Of a DNA stretch of 64,000 bases, positions 44,108 through 53,094 are shown piece after piece; the first letter of the stretch is position 1, and each line of letters opens with the position of its first letter. The stretch is from Alphaproteobacteria bacterium (GTDB lineage Bacteria > Myxococcota_A > UBA796 > CAJQPC01), in contig JACKEV010000007.1 in NCBI GenBank assembly GCA_020632795.1, positions 682,001-746,000 on the forward strand, written 5' to 3'. The notes beneath the pieces are model-generated. The model made no database searches, was not told the origin of the DNA, and saw only the letters and a list, made by a program, of their open reading frames with translations. The position numbers were made by a program, and so were the translations under genes.

Positions 44108-47100
44108 ATGCGCTCGACCCTGCCCCTGCTTGCACTGCTCGCCCAGCTCGCCTGCAACGGCGGCGAGCCCGCCCCGGATCCCTTCGCGGGGGTCGAGGCC
44201 ACCGAGACCCGGGCCATGCCCGGCCTGCGCTGCGACGCCCAGGTCGTGCGCGCGGAGTCCAACGTCCCCTATGTCTACGCCTACGATCGCGAGGACATGG
44301 GGCGGGTGCTGGGCTTCGTGATGGCGCGGGACCGCTACTTCGAGATGGACCTCGCCCGTCGCCTGGGGCTGGGCACGGTCTCCGAGCTGCTGGGCCAGGA
44401 CGCCCTGGAGACGGACATGGAGTCCCGCTCCAACGCGATGACCTTCGTGGCGGACCAGCTCCTGGCCTCTCTGACCCCGGACCAGGCCGCGCTCTACGAC
44501 GCCTTCGCCGAGGGCGTGAACCACTACATCCTGGAGGTCCATGAGGGGCGCCTGCCGCCGCCCAGCGAGCTGGAGCTGGCCGCCGGGCTGCTGGGCGCGG
44601 ACAGCCCCGAGGCGCTGATGCAGCCCTTCGACCGCCGCTCCGTCGCCGGCATCGGGGCCACCCTCATCTACGAGCTGGGCTTCGAGACCGGGGACGTGGG
44701 CCGGGCAGCCACCGCCGAGCAGCTCCCCACCCTGTTCGAGGGCGCGGCGCTGGGCGAGCTGCGCCGGGCCGGGGCCATCGAGGACATCTGGCAGCGGGTC
44801 GCCCCGGTGTACCCGGTGGTCTCTGCGCCGGACTGGACCGACGGCGGCGCGGCGGGGCCGCCGATGGGGCGCCCGGCGCAGACCCGGCGGGTGGGCCCCA
44901 GCGGGGTGGAGCGCGGCACCCTGGATCGCCTGGACAGCCGCCTCGCCCGCCTGCAGCGCCGGCTGGGCCACGACTGGGAGCAGGGCTTCGGCTCCAACGC
45001 CTGGGCCGTCTCCGGCACCCACACCACCGACGGCCGCGCCCTGCTGGCCGGCGACGGGCACCTCCCCCTCTCCATCCCCTCGTTGTTCTGGCAGATCGGC
45101 CTGGACACCGTCGTGCTGGGGGGTGGCGACACCCACCAGGTCGGCGTCAGCATCCCGGGCCTGCCCTACATGGCCGTGGGCACCAACGGCCGGGTCGCGT
45201 GGAGCCAGACCCAGCTCCTGGGCGACATCACCGACTGGTACCGCGAGGAGCTGCAGCTCGATGCCGACGGCTACCCCGCCGCCACCCGCTTCCAGGACGC
45301 CTGGGTGCCGCTGAGCGCCGCCGAGGAGGCGTTCGTGATCGCGGACGTGCCCCTGCTGGGCAGCGTGGGCCGCACCGAGACCTGGGCCCGGTGGACCACC
45401 GCCGACGGCCGCTGGATCGCGGACGTCGAGGGCACCCCGCTGGGGGACCCCGAGGACGCCGAGCCCGGCCAGGCCGTGGTCATGCTGGGCGGCGACTGGG
45501 TCGTGCCCGGTGACGTCGACGGCGACGGCGTCATCACCGCGATCAGCTTCGACTACACCGGGCTCGATCAGGGCAACATCATGGCGGCCCTCGACGCTTT
45601 CGGGCACAGCGACAGCGTGGAGGAGTTCCACGAGGCCACCAAGGGCCTGGTGGCCTACTCCCAGAACATGGTCGTCGCGGACGTCCACGGCTCGGTGCTC
45701 TACACCGGCTTCCAGGCGGTGCCCTGCCGAAGCTACCTGGACCGCGGCAGCGACGGCGCCTGGGCCGATGGCGCCGACCCCACCCAGCTCATCGACGGGA
45801 CCCGCTACGGCAGCTTCACCGTCCCGATGGACGGCTGGAAGGCCGACTTCACCCAGTCCAGCGACCCGGAGCGCTGCCTCGTGCCCCACGAGGCCTACCC
45901 CTACAGCATCGACCCCGCCCAGGGCTACGTGCTCTCGGCCAACAACGACCCCAGCGGCCTGAGCCTGGACGAGTCCCTGGTCAACGACGCCTGGTACATC
46001 GGCGGGCCGTGGTCCTCGGGCTACCGGGCCGACACCATCGACCAGCGCCTCGCCGAGGTGGTGGCTGACGGCACCGCCGACCAGGCCGCGATGGTGGAGA
46101 TCCAGGGGGACACCCGCTCCCGCCTGGGCGAGCAGTTCACCCCGGTGCTGATCGACGCCGTGGCCCACGCCGTGGCGCTCAGCCAGGACGACTTCGTGGA
46201 GCCCGGCTCCGCGGACGAGCGCTTGCTGGACCTGTACCTCCAGGACCCCGAGGCCGTCGACGAGGCCGCCGCGCGCCTGGCCGCCTGGCTGGACGCCGAC
46301 ACCCCCACCCCCTCCGGGGTCGAGACCTTCTACCACCAGCCCGCCCCCGGCGACGACGCCCACGCGGTGGCCACGACGCTGTTCAACGCCTGGTTCCCGC
46401 GCTTCCTCAGCGGGGTGATCGACGACGAGGGGCTGCCCAACGTGTGGTCCCCCTGGGGCAGCTCCGCGCGCACCCGCGCCCTGAGCCTGATGGTCGACGG
46501 GCGCGGCCCGGACAACCCGCTGGGGCTGGCCTCCTGGAACCCGGACACCGAGGAGACCGCGTTCTTCGACGTGCTCGGCACCGAGCCCGTCGAGACCAGC
46601 GAGGAGGTGGCCCTGTCCGCCCTGGTCGACGCCCTGGGCTGGCTGACCTCGGAGGACGCCTACGGCAGCGTGAACATGGACACCTGGATCTGGGGCCTCA
46701 AGCACACGGTCCACTTCGACTCGATCCTGGGGGACTTCCTGGGCAACGACGGCCCCTACGCCGCCATCACCGAGCAGTTCTCCATCACCACCGACACCCT
46801 GCCTCTGGCCGCCGACATCCCGCGTGGCGATCCCCGCGCCGACCTGGAGGAGTTCCCGCGGCCCGGGGACCAGTTCTCCGTCGACGCCGCCAACCCGGGC
46901 TTCTCCGGCACCCGGTTCACCTACGGCAGCGGCCCGGTCTTCCGCATGGTCGTCGCGCTCGGCCCCGACGGCGTGACCGGCGAGAACATCATCCCCGGCG
47001 GCCAGTCCGCGCTCACCGACTCGCCCTACTTCGCCGACCAGACCGCGCTCTGGCTGGCCAACGAGACCGTGCCCATGCACCTCACCCTGGACGAGGTCCT

Positions 47101-47158
47101 GGGCGCGGCCGTCGGTCGGGAGTGGTACCGCGCGGAGACCCCCGGCCCCTGCCCCTGA
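44108..47158 (+). CDS. Penicillin-acylase-family Ntn hydrolase, lipoprotein
   Basis: The 1016-residue precursor has a lipoprotein signal (LAQLAC, Cys16). The alpha-chain region is followed by the autoproteolytic nucleophile in GFGSNAWAVSG, Ser296, as in penicillin G acylase and quorum-quenching AHL acylases. The downstream beta chain has the expected IPGLPYMAVGTNGRVAW segment and NNDPSG near 615. Substrate may be an N-acyl amide; size is larger than the usual 800 residues. It is probably attached to a membrane, facing the periplasm or outside. Seven bases separate it from the thioesterase gene. Confidence 0.9.
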   Translation: MRSTLPLLALLAQLACNGGEPAPDPFAGVEATETRAMPGLRCDAQVVRAESNVPYVYAYDREDMGRVLGFVMARDRYFEMDLARRLGLGTVSELLGQDALETDMESRSNAMTFVADQLLASLTPDQAALYDAFAEGVNHYILEVHEGRLPPPSELELAAGLLGADSPEALMQPFDRRSVAGIGATLIYELGFETGDVGRAATAEQLPTLFEGAALGELRRAGAIEDIWQRVAPVYPVVSAPDWTDGGAAGPPMGRPAQTRRVGPSGVERGTLDRLDSRLARLQRRLGHDWEQGFGSNAWAVSGTHTTDGRALLAGDGHLPLSIPSLFWQIGLDTVVLGGGDTHQVGVSIPGLPYMAVGTNGRVAWSQTQLLGDITDWYREELQLDADGYPAATRFQDAWVPLSAAEEAFVIADVPLLGSVGRTETWARWTTADGRWIADVEGTPLGDPEDAEPGQAVVMLGGDWVVPGDVDGDGVITAISFDYTGLDQGNIMAALDAFGHSDSVEEFHEATKGLVAYSQNMVVADVHGSVLYTGFQAVPCRSYLDRGSDGAWADGADPTQLIDGTRYGSFTVPMDGWKADFTQSSDPERCLVPHEAYPYSIDPAQGYVLSANNDPSGLSLDESLVNDAWYIGGPWSSGYRADTIDQRLAEVVADGTADQAAMVEIQGDTRSRLGEQFTPVLIDAVAHAVALSQDDFVEPGSADERLLDLYLQDPEAVDEAAARLAAWLDADTPTPSGVETFYHQPAPGDDAHAVATTLFNAWFPRFLSGVIDDEGLPNVWSPWGSSARTRALSLMVDGRGPDNPLGLASWNPDTEETAFFDVLGTEPVETSEEVALSALVDALGWLTSEDAYGSVNMDTWIWGLKHTVHFDSILGDFLGNDGPYAAITEQFSITTDTLPLAADIPRGDPRADLEEFPRPGDQFSVDAANPGFSGTRFTYGSGPVFRMVVALGPDGVTGENIIPGGQSALTDSPYFADQTALWLANETVPMHLTLDEVLGAAVGREWYRAETPGPCP

Positions 47159-47165
47159 GGCCCCG

Positions 47166-47573
47166 ATGCTCGACCAGGTCCACTCCTTCCCCGTCCAGGT
47201 GTACTACGAGGACACCGACTTCACGGGCGTGGTCTACCACGCCAACTACCTGAAGTACTTCGAGCGCGCCCGGGAGCACCTGCTCGGGGTCGAGGCCCTG
47301 GTGAAGCTCTACGAGGAGCAGGGCGTCGGCTTCGTCGTGTACAAGGCCGAGCTGCGCTTCAAGGAGGGCATGCGCTTCGGGGATCGGCTGGAGGTGCGGA
47401 CCCGGGTCACCGTGCCCAGCGAGTACCGCGCGGTGTTCGACCAGTCCATCTGGCGGGACGGGCAAGGCCCCAAGGTGGAGGGCCGCGTCGAGCTGTGCTG
47501 TGTGAACCGGGAGGGGCGGCTCGTCCCGCTGCCCGATTTGAGGAAGCCCCGTCACGAAGGCTCGGTTGGGTGA
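47166..47573 (+). CDS. YbgC/4HBT-family acyl-CoA thioesterase
   Basis: The 135-residue hot-dog-fold protein has the YbgC motif YYEDTDFTGVVYHANYLKYFERARE, with catalytic Asp18. YbgC enzymes hydrolyse short acyl-CoAs and are often tied to the Tol-Pal system, which is not nearby here. GAGG lies five bases before the ATG. Its last 28 bases overlap the first small-RNA unit on the other strand, so the two loci may interfere. Confidence 0.9.
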   Translation: MLDQVHSFPVQVYYEDTDFTGVVYHANYLKYFERAREHLLGVEALVKLYEEQGVGFVVYKAELRFKEGMRFGDRLEVRTRVTVPSEYRAVFDQSIWRDGQGPKVEGRVELCCVNREGRLVPLPDLRKPRHEGSVG

Positions 47574-47664
47574 TGTTCACTCGTGGGAACGTCTTTGCCT
47601 GGTCGGCGCTTCGTGACGGGGCGTTGCAACCCACACTTCACCAGGCGCTGGCTCCGTGCCAACG
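47546..47664 (-). ncRNA. Candidate sigma-54-dependent small RNA, copy A (about 119 nt)
   Basis: In the leftward transcript the predicted 5' end falls at the first base of a hairpin (CGTTGGC-N5-GCCAGCG, one mismatch). Then come GCCTGGT, a single-stranded block GAAGTGTGGGTTGCAA, and a perfect 14-bp stem (GCCCCGTCACGAAG and its complement). Its loop holds ACCAGGC, able to pair with the earlier GCCTGGT as a pseudoknot, and a GATGTTC/GAACGTC hairpin. It ends over the 3' end of the thioesterase gene. No open frame of note. Structure is supported by base changes shared with copy B. No expression evidence. Confidence 0.6.
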
Positions 47665-47675
47665 CCCACCATGAA

Positions 47676-47690
47676 GCAAGAGTCATGCCA
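47676..47690 (-). promoter_or_regulatory. Sigma-54-like promoter of small RNA copy A
   Basis: Read leftward: TGGCAT-N5-TTGC, with the invariant GG and GC at correct spacing and one mismatch in the -24 core. The predicted start, near 47664, coincides with the first base of the RNA's 5' hairpin. Confidence 0.6.
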
Positions 47691-47751
47691 TCGCCCGCGA
47701 ACGGATGATCCTGGGTTTTTATTGACCCTCGGGCGCCCGGATCGTCACAGG

Positions 47752-47768
47752 CGACGCAGGCTGCGTCG
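47752..47768. promoter_or_regulatory. 17-bp enhancer-type palindrome of copy A
   Basis: CGACGCAGGCTGCGTCG is a perfect inverted repeat about an odd centre. Its centre is 77 bp upstream of the sigma-54 promoter centre, exactly as in copy B. Confidence 0.6.
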
Positions 47769-47831
47769 TCGTTGACGCATGTAAGCGAACGTGTCATTCC
47801 AGAGGACCGTCTGTCCCCTGGAAGAAGAAGG

Positions 47832-47956
47832 ATGCCCCGTCACGGGCGCTCATGTCTGTGAAGTTCTGGTTTGGTAGAACCGGTAAGCCTGGTCGGCGCT
47901 CCGTGACGGGGCATTGCAACCCACACTTCACCAGGCGTAGGCGCCGTGCCTACGGT
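47832..47956 (-). ncRNA. Candidate sigma-54-dependent small RNA, copy B (about 125 nt)
   Basis: It has the same order as copy A: 5' hairpin CGTAGGC-N5-GCCTACG, GCCTGGT, the identical single-stranded block, and a 14-bp stem (ATGCCCCGTCACGG and complement). The loop again holds ACCAGGC and a small hairpin (GTTCT/AGAAC). Compared with copy A, the 5' hairpin swaps a T-A for an A-T pair and repairs a mismatch, and the long stem swaps A-T for G-C. These compensatory changes favour an RNA structure. A pyrimidine-rich CATCCTTCTTCTTCC follows the stem, so it could end transcription. Confidence 0.6.
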
Positions 47957-47967
47957 TTCATGAACAA

Positions 47968-47982
47968 GCAAGAAGTGTACCA
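47968..47982 (-). promoter_or_regulatory. Sigma-54-like promoter of small RNA copy B
   Basis: Read leftward: TGGTAC-N5-TTGC, one mismatch in the -24 core and the invariant GG/GC intact. The predicted start, near 47956, is two bases before the 5' hairpin of copy B. Confidence 0.6.
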
Positions 47983-48043
47983 GTTTCGGTCAACGGGTCT
48001 TCCTGGGTTTTCGACGACTCCAGGACCCTCGGATCGTCACGGG

Positions 48044-48060
48044 CGACGCAGGCTGCGTCG
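48044..48060. promoter_or_regulatory. 17-bp enhancer-type palindrome of copy B
   Basis: Identical to the copy A palindrome and again centred 77 bp from the sigma-54 promoter, the usual range for binding of a sigma-54 activator. Confidence 0.6.
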
Positions 48061-48074
48061 GTGTTGACGCAACC

Positions 48075-48446
48075 TCACCCCGGGGGAATATTTTCACCTT
48101 CGCAGGCCCCCAACGTCCCCTCCCGGCCACGCTTCAGCTCGATGTCGTCGATCATCTCCGGGAAGGAGCCCACGACGAGGTGCCCGGTGAGCTTGCGCCC
48201 CCGCGCCGACGCGTCGATGCGGCCGGGCTCCTCGGCCCCCGAGGGGGTGGTCCAGGTCAGCTCGGCGACCACCGCGCTCTGCGCGTCGGCGACCAGCGGC
48301 CCCTCCACCACGCCCTGACCGCACGCGCCGCGCAGCACCGGGGCCCCGTCCTCGGGGACATCGAGGGTGTATCCGTCGCCGCCCCAGGTGCCCGACGGCA
48401 GCGGGCCGGTGTGCGCGCACCCCAGCAGGGTCAAGAGGATCAGCAT
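48075..48446 (-). CDS. Small lipoprotein of unknown function
   Basis: The 123-residue protein begins with a short lipoprotein signal, lipobox LLGC about Cys10, followed by a small beta-rich domain with a Cys pair. ATG at 48446 has GGAG five bases upstream; an ATG five codons earlier has none. It follows pbpC by 42 bp on the same strand and may be part of that transcript. Its 3' end abuts the tandem RNA region. Confidence 0.6.
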   Translation of the reverse strand: MLILLTLLGCAHTGPLPSGTWGGDGYTLDVPEDGAPVLRGACGQGVVEGPLVADAQSAVVAELTWTTPSGAEEPGRIDASARGRKLTGHLVVGSFPEMIDDIELKRGREGTLGACEGENIPPG

Positions 48447-48488
48447 CCGTGCTCCGTCCATTGAACTTGGTGCGCGCGGGGGCCCCCG

Positions 48489-50792
48489 TCAAGGTGAGGA
48501 GGCGCCGACGTGGACGCGGGCGACGCCGACCTGGGCGCCGTCCAACTCCAGGCTGACCCGGTGGGGCCCCGGGGTCGGCACCCAGCGCGCCTCGAAGGGG
48601 GCCTCCGGGGTCGCCAGGATCTCCCCGTCGATCCGCCAGGTGGCCGCCCGCGTACCGGCTGGCGCGGCCGCCCGCAGCGGGATGGCCTGGTGGTCGGTGG
48701 GCCGGTCCGGCTCCAGGTAGAAGACCACGCCGTCCGGCGGCCAGGCGATGCCGGGGGCCTCCGCGGGGCGCTCCGGGGCCTCGATGGGTTGGCAGCTGTG
48801 GTCCTGCTCCGGCCACCGGGGCTGCCCTGTCTCTGCGGCCCAGGCCGCGTACCGGGCCGGCCAGGCCACCACGGTGATCTCCCGGGCCCCCGGGCAGCCG
48901 GTCGCCAGCGCGCCGTCCGCGTCGACCTCCACCCGGCGGTGCCAGTCGCAGGTCTCCTGGGGCGCGGTGCCCGGCAGGAAGCGCTCCACCCGGGCGCCGG
49001 GGCAGTCCGGCCCGACCCGCAGGCCCGACAGCAGGCAGATCTGCCCGGCCCGCAGGACGTTGCCCGGGTCGAAGCGGGCCCGTTCGAAGCGGTCGCGCTC
49101 GCCGGTGTGCGCCGCCCGGACCACCGCCGCCAGCAGCGGCCCGGCCCCGGTGATGCCGCTGATGTCGATCATCGGCGCCCCGTCGAAGTTGCCGACCCAC
49201 ACCGCCACGCCCACCTCGGGGGTGACCCCGACCGCCCAGTTGTCCCGCCAGCCCACGCTGGTGCCGGTCTTGGCCGCCAGGTCGAACGCCGGCTCCAGCA
49301 CCGAGTCAACCCCGAAGGCGGGCGCTCGGGCGTCGGGGTCGTTCAGGGCGTCGAGCACGAGCCAGGCGGCGCGGCTGTCCCCTACGTCGAAGGCCTGCGC
49401 GGGAGAGCCGCGGGTGAAGGTGAGCGCGCGCCACCGCCCGCCGTTCGCCAGCGTCAGGTAGGCGGCGAGCAGCTCGTCCATGCGCACCTCGGCGTCCCCG
49501 AGGGTCAGGCCGAGCCCGTAGTGGTCCGGGCGCTCGTCGAGGGTGGTGAGCCCCAGCTCACGCAGCCGGCGGTGCAGCTCGGCCACCCCGAGGCCCTCCA
49601 GCACCCGCACCGCTGGCAGGTTGAGGCTGGTGGCCAGGGCCCGCCGCGCGAGCACCGGCCCCTGGAAGCGGCGGTCGTAGTTGCTGGGGCTCCAGGTGCC
49701 GTGGGTCGTCGACCAGCTCCCCGAAAGATCCGCGAGCGCGGTCGCCAGGGTGATGCCGCCAGGGCGCTTCCCGCGCTCCAGCGCCAGCCAGTACACGAAG
49801 GGCTTGAGCGCGCTGCCCGGGCTGCGGGGGGCCATGACCCCATCGACCTGGCCGGCCTCGGTGGTCCACCCCGCCGAGCCGACGTAGGCGAGCACCCGCC
49901 CGGTGCGGGTCTCGGCCACCAGCACCGCCGCCTGGGTCACCCCGCGCCCCTTGAGCCGCTCGACGGTCTGCGCCACCAGCCGCTCCACCTCCTGCTGCAG
50001 CCCCAGATCCAGGGTGGTGTGGAGGTCGCCGCCGCGGGGCTCCAGCCGCCGGATGAGGTGCGGGGCGTGGTCCCACGGTGGGCTCTGCTGCAGCCCGAGG
50101 GGCTGGGATCGCGCCAGGGCGGCCATCTCCGCGCTCACCCATCCCAGGGCCTCCATGCGATCGAGCACGCGGTTGCGGGCGGCGCGGGCTCCGGCGGGGT
50201 TGCGCCAGGGGTCGAGGTCGTTGGGGCGGCGGGGCAGCGCGGCCAGCAGCGCGGCCTCGGCCAGGGAGAGCGCCCCCACCGGCTTGCCGAAGCAGGTCCG
50301 GGCGGCGGCGTCGAAGCCGAAGCTCAGGTTCCCCAGGTAGACCCGGTTGAGGTACTGCTCCAGCAACGCATCCTTGGACAGCCGGACGCTGAGCCGCACC
50401 GCCGCCGAGGCCTCCCACAGCTTGCCGCGCAGCCCGGGCGGGCGCGTCCACAGGGTGCGGGCGAGCTGCTGGGGGATGGTGCTGCCCCCCTGCACCACCG
50501 CCCCGGCCGCGAGGTTGGCGCGGGCCGCCCGCAGGACGCCGATGGGGTCAACGCCCAGGTGCCAGCGGTAGCGGTGGTCCTCGGCGGCCAGCACCGCGTC
50601 GATGAGGACCGGGGGGAAGTCGGTGACCCAGGCCCCGGTGGCCTGCTCCGGCGCGGGGCGCTCGGCGATCAGGAGCCCCTGCCGGTCGAACACCCGGGTG
50701 GCCTCGACCGGCGGCGGCAGGCGCATCGGCCAGCCCAGCCAGACCGCGAGGGCTCCGACCAGGACGAGCAGCGCCGATCGCCAGCGGCGCAC
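48489..50792 (-). CDS. pbpC: Penicillin-binding protein 1C
   Basis: A bifunctional peptidoglycan synthase of 767 residues. After an N-terminal anchor comes the GT51 glycosyltransferase with EDHRYRWHLGVD (Glu71) and GGSTIPQQLAR. The transpeptidase domain has SxxK (Ser327-Lys330), SLN (389-391) and KTGTS (508-512). The C terminus (about 610-767) is the BiPBP_C domain typical of PBP1C. It adds and links glycan in the periplasm. It is followed by a small lipoprotein gene; no alpha-2-macroglobulin gene, the usual partner, is seen. Confidence 0.93.
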   Translation of the reverse strand: MRRWRSALLVLVGALAVWLGWPMRLPPPVEATRVFDRQGLLIAERPAPEQATGAWVTDFPPVLIDAVLAAEDHRYRWHLGVDPIGVLRAARANLAAGAVVQGGSTIPQQLARTLWTRPPGLRGKLWEASAAVRLSVRLSKDALLEQYLNRVYLGNLSFGFDAAARTCFGKPVGALSLAEAALLAALPRRPNDLDPWRNPAGARAARNRVLDRMEALGWVSAEMAALARSQPLGLQQSPPWDHAPHLIRRLEPRGGDLHTTLDLGLQQEVERLVAQTVERLKGRGVTQAAVLVAETRTGRVLAYVGSAGWTTEAGQVDGVMAPRSPGSALKPFVYWLALERGKRPGGITLATALADLSGSWSTTHGTWSPSNYDRRFQGPVLARRALATSLNLPAVRVLEGLGVAELHRRLRELGLTTLDERPDHYGLGLTLGDAEVRMDELLAAYLTLANGGRWRALTFTRGSPAQAFDVGDSRAAWLVLDALNDPDARAPAFGVDSVLEPAFDLAAKTGTSVGWRDNWAVGVTPEVGVAVWVGNFDGAPMIDISGITGAGPLLAAVVRAAHTGERDRFERARFDPGNVLRAGQICLLSGLRVGPDCPGARVERFLPGTAPQETCDWHRRVEVDADGALATGCPGAREITVVAWPARYAAWAAETGQPRWPEQDHSCQPIEAPERPAEAPGIAWPPDGVVFYLEPDRPTDHQAIPLRAAAPAGTRAATWRIDGEILATPEAPFEARWVPTPGPHRVSLELDGAQVGVARVHVGASSP

Positions 50793-50801
50793 GCGGATCG
50801 C

Positions 50802-53009
50802 TCAGCTGACGAAGAAGCGGGGCGGCACCCAGGCCCACTGTGGCCGCGCGGAGCCCCTCACCTCGGTGTCCATCAGCGCGCGCGCGGCGGCGATGATGTC
50901 CTTGTCCGTGAGGATCGTGGCGTGCTCCAGCTTGAGGCTCTGGGCGATGCCCGGCACGTTCTTCTGGCCCAGGGCGCGGGTGGGCAGGCCCGGGAAGCGC
51001 TCGACCACGTGACCCTGGATGCTGCGGACGAAGCCGGCGAAGTTGCGGTCCTCAGCGGCCACGATCAGCCGCCCGGTGCGGGCGACGCTCGCGTAGATCA
51101 GCTCCAGGTCGGGGGGCACCAGGGTGCGCAGGTCGATGACCTCCGCGGAGATCCCCTGCTTCTCCAGGGCGGTGGCCGCGTCCATGGCCTTCCACACCGC
51201 GCAGCCCCAGGCCACCAGGGTGAGGTCCTCCCCCGAGCGCCGGATGACGCCCTTGCCGAAGGGCACCCGCACGTCCCGGGGCAGGTCGGGGATCTCGCCG
51301 CGCATGATGCCCTTCTTGAGGGTGGAGATGCCCTCGGGGTCGGTGGGCTCGCCGGGGAACGCAGGGCCGAGGGTCTGGCGGTACATCCACTTGGGCTCGA
51401 GGCAGACCACCGGGCCGTCGTACTCGCTGGCGGTCATCAGCAGGCCGTAGACGTCCCAGGAGGTCGACGGCATCACGATCACCAGCCCGGGGATGGGGGT
51501 GAAGTAGCCGTCGATGGACATGGAGTGATAGACCGCGCCGCCGCCGAAGGGGTCGGTGGGGGTGCGCATCACCAGCCGGCAGGAGGAGTTGCCGTTGCTG
51601 CACCAGTAGAGGTTGCCCAGGTGCACCAGCCAGTGGAAGGTGTTCAGGGAGTAGTCGCCGAACTGGATCTCGGGCAGCGCGTGCACGTCGGCGTGCAGCC
51701 CCGCGCCCATCGCGGTGCCCATGATCAGGGGCTCGTTGAGGGGCGCGTCGATGACACGGTCGGGGTGCTTGTTCTTGAGGCCGGCGGTGGCCTGCATGAC
51801 GCCACCCAGCTTGCCGACGTCCTGGCCGGTGACCAGCCCGCCCTTGTGCTCGATGATGTGGTCGAGGGCCGCGCGGATGGCGCCACCGTAGGTCACGTTG
51901 GTGGTGCCGCCCTGGGGCTGGGGCTCGGTGACCTGGGGGAAGGGGGGGTAGATGTTCTCCAGGATGGACGCGTCCGGGGGGTCGGGCTCGGCGCGGACCT
52001 CCGCCATCAGCGCGCGGACCTCCTCGTCCTGACGGCCCATGACGTGCCCGAGGTCGTGGTGGGAGAAGAAGTCCCGCCCCGTGCCCTCGATGCGCTTCAT
52101 GATGTCGGCCTCCTCCAGCACGCCGCGCTCGACCAGGGTCCGGCCGAAGGCCAGGATGGGGTCGCTCTGGCTGAGGTCGAAGGTCATGTCGGCGGCGGAG
52201 GAGTGGCCGTTGAAGCGGGGCAGGCCGTGGACGTGGAGCAGCACCGGCCTCTGCTCGCCGACCACGTAGCGGGCGGCGGCGAGGGTGGTGTGGAAGGTGT
52301 CCCAGAAGTCCGAGCCGTTGCAGGAGAAGTGCTGGACCCCGAAGCCGGCGGCGTAGGCGGCGAAGTCCTTGATGCCCCGCCCCTCGTCCGGCGTGGTGGA
52401 GATGGCCACGCCGTTGTCGGTGACCATCAGGATGAAGGGGAGCTGCCAGACGCTGGCGGCGTTCATGGCGTCGTGCATGTCGCCCTCGGCCGTCGTGCCG
52501 TCTCCCACGATACCGATGGACAGGGCATCACGGACGCCCTTCTTCCTGAAGCCCAGCGCGTAGCCCGCCGCCTTTCCGAGCTGCATGCCGACCGGGCTCT
52601 GCACCGGCAGGACGCCCACCTCCGGGATGTCGAGGTGGTAGACCATCTGCCGCCCCCGGCTCATGGGGTCGGTGTCCTTGGAGAACTGCTGGCGCAGCAT
52701 GTTCCGGGTGAAGTCGCCGTAGCCGTGCAGGGCGCACCACATCGAGACCAGGCAGCCGGAGCGGTAGTGGGGCACGAGCCCCAGGCGCCCGGGGCCGACC
52801 ACCTTGGACAGCGCGAGCGCGGTGGCGCTGCCGTGGACCTCCTCGCCGGGCCCCCAGATCGCGAACTTGACCTCACCTCGGCTGGCGAGGCGCACGATGT
52901 GCTCCTCAACCGTGCGGGAGCGGACCGCGACCTCGTAGGCCAGACGAAGCTCGTCGTCGGTGGGGGCGTCGGCGTTGGGGGCCTGGGTGGCGGCGCTGGC
53001 CTCGGGCAT
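50802..53009 (-). CDS. Fused E1 alpha-beta subunit of a 2-oxoacid (branched-chain type) dehydrogenase
   Basis: The 735-residue protein joins both E1 subunits. The alpha half (about 20-370) has the thiamine-diphosphate motif IVGDGTTAEGD (167-177) with the later N199. The beta half (about 400-735) begins TNVTYGGAIRAALDHI and has the transketolase central and C-terminal domains (VAWGCAVW, EVIDLRTLVPPD). It decarboxylates 2-oxo acids and loads the E2 lipoyl group. E2 and E3 genes are not in view. AGGAGG lies six bases before the ATG; upstream in-frame codons lack it. Confidence 0.9.
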   Translation of the reverse strand: MPEASAATQAPNADAPTDDELRLAYEVAVRSRTVEEHIVRLASRGEVKFAIWGPGEEVHGSATALALSKVVGPGRLGLVPHYRSGCLVSMWCALHGYGDFTRNMLRQQFSKDTDPMSRGRQMVYHLDIPEVGVLPVQSPVGMQLGKAAGYALGFRKKGVRDALSIGIVGDGTTAEGDMHDAMNAASVWQLPFILMVTDNGVAISTTPDEGRGIKDFAAYAAGFGVQHFSCNGSDFWDTFHTTLAAARYVVGEQRPVLLHVHGLPRFNGHSSAADMTFDLSQSDPILAFGRTLVERGVLEEADIMKRIEGTGRDFFSHHDLGHVMGRQDEEVRALMAEVRAEPDPPDASILENIYPPFPQVTEPQPQGGTTNVTYGGAIRAALDHIIEHKGGLVTGQDVGKLGGVMQATAGLKNKHPDRVIDAPLNEPLIMGTAMGAGLHADVHALPEIQFGDYSLNTFHWLVHLGNLYWCSNGNSSCRLVMRTPTDPFGGGAVYHSMSIDGYFTPIPGLVIVMPSTSWDVYGLLMTASEYDGPVVCLEPKWMYRQTLGPAFPGEPTDPEGISTLKKGIMRGEIPDLPRDVRVPFGKGVIRRSGEDLTLVAWGCAVWKAMDAATALEKQGISAEVIDLRTLVPPDLELIYASVARTGRLIVAAEDRNFAGFVRSIQGHVVERFPGLPTRALGQKNVPGIAQSLKLEHATILTDKDIIAAARALMDTEVRGSARPQWAWVPPRFFVS

Positions 53010-53094
53010 GCCCGTCCTCCTGCTGTTCCGGGAGGGACGATCTATCGGAGCGGGTCCCGGGGCGCTACACTCGGCCGGAGGGCTCGGTCGGGCC

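Larger units (their letters stand above)
47546..48070. repeat. Tandem duplication of a promoter-plus-RNA unit (period about 290 bp)
   Basis: Two diverged copies, about 47546-47780 and 47832-48070, fill the 501-bp space between convergent genes. Identity is concentrated in a 24-bp block (47624-47647 and 47914-47937), the long stem arms, the -12 elements, and the 17-bp palindrome. Loops and linkers differ. The conservation pattern tracks function, not recent copying. No protein gene is credible here. Confidence 0.8.

Noticed and set aside
43997..47080. A 1027-codon open frame on the minus strand over the penicillin acylase gene
   Set aside because: The plus strand encodes a full Ntn hydrolase with correct motifs. 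The antisense frame is repetitive Gly/Val/His without domains.
47852..48067. A 71-codon open frame in the tandem repeat region
   Set aside because: It has no ribosome site, and its counterpart in copy A is not an open frame of the same reading. The conservation follows RNA stems, not codons.
47546..48070. CRISPR array or insertion-sequence remnant
   Set aside because: Only two units about 290 bp apart exist, with no short regular repeats and spacers. There are no terminal inverted repeats, target duplications or transposase, and conservation is confined to promoter and stem elements.
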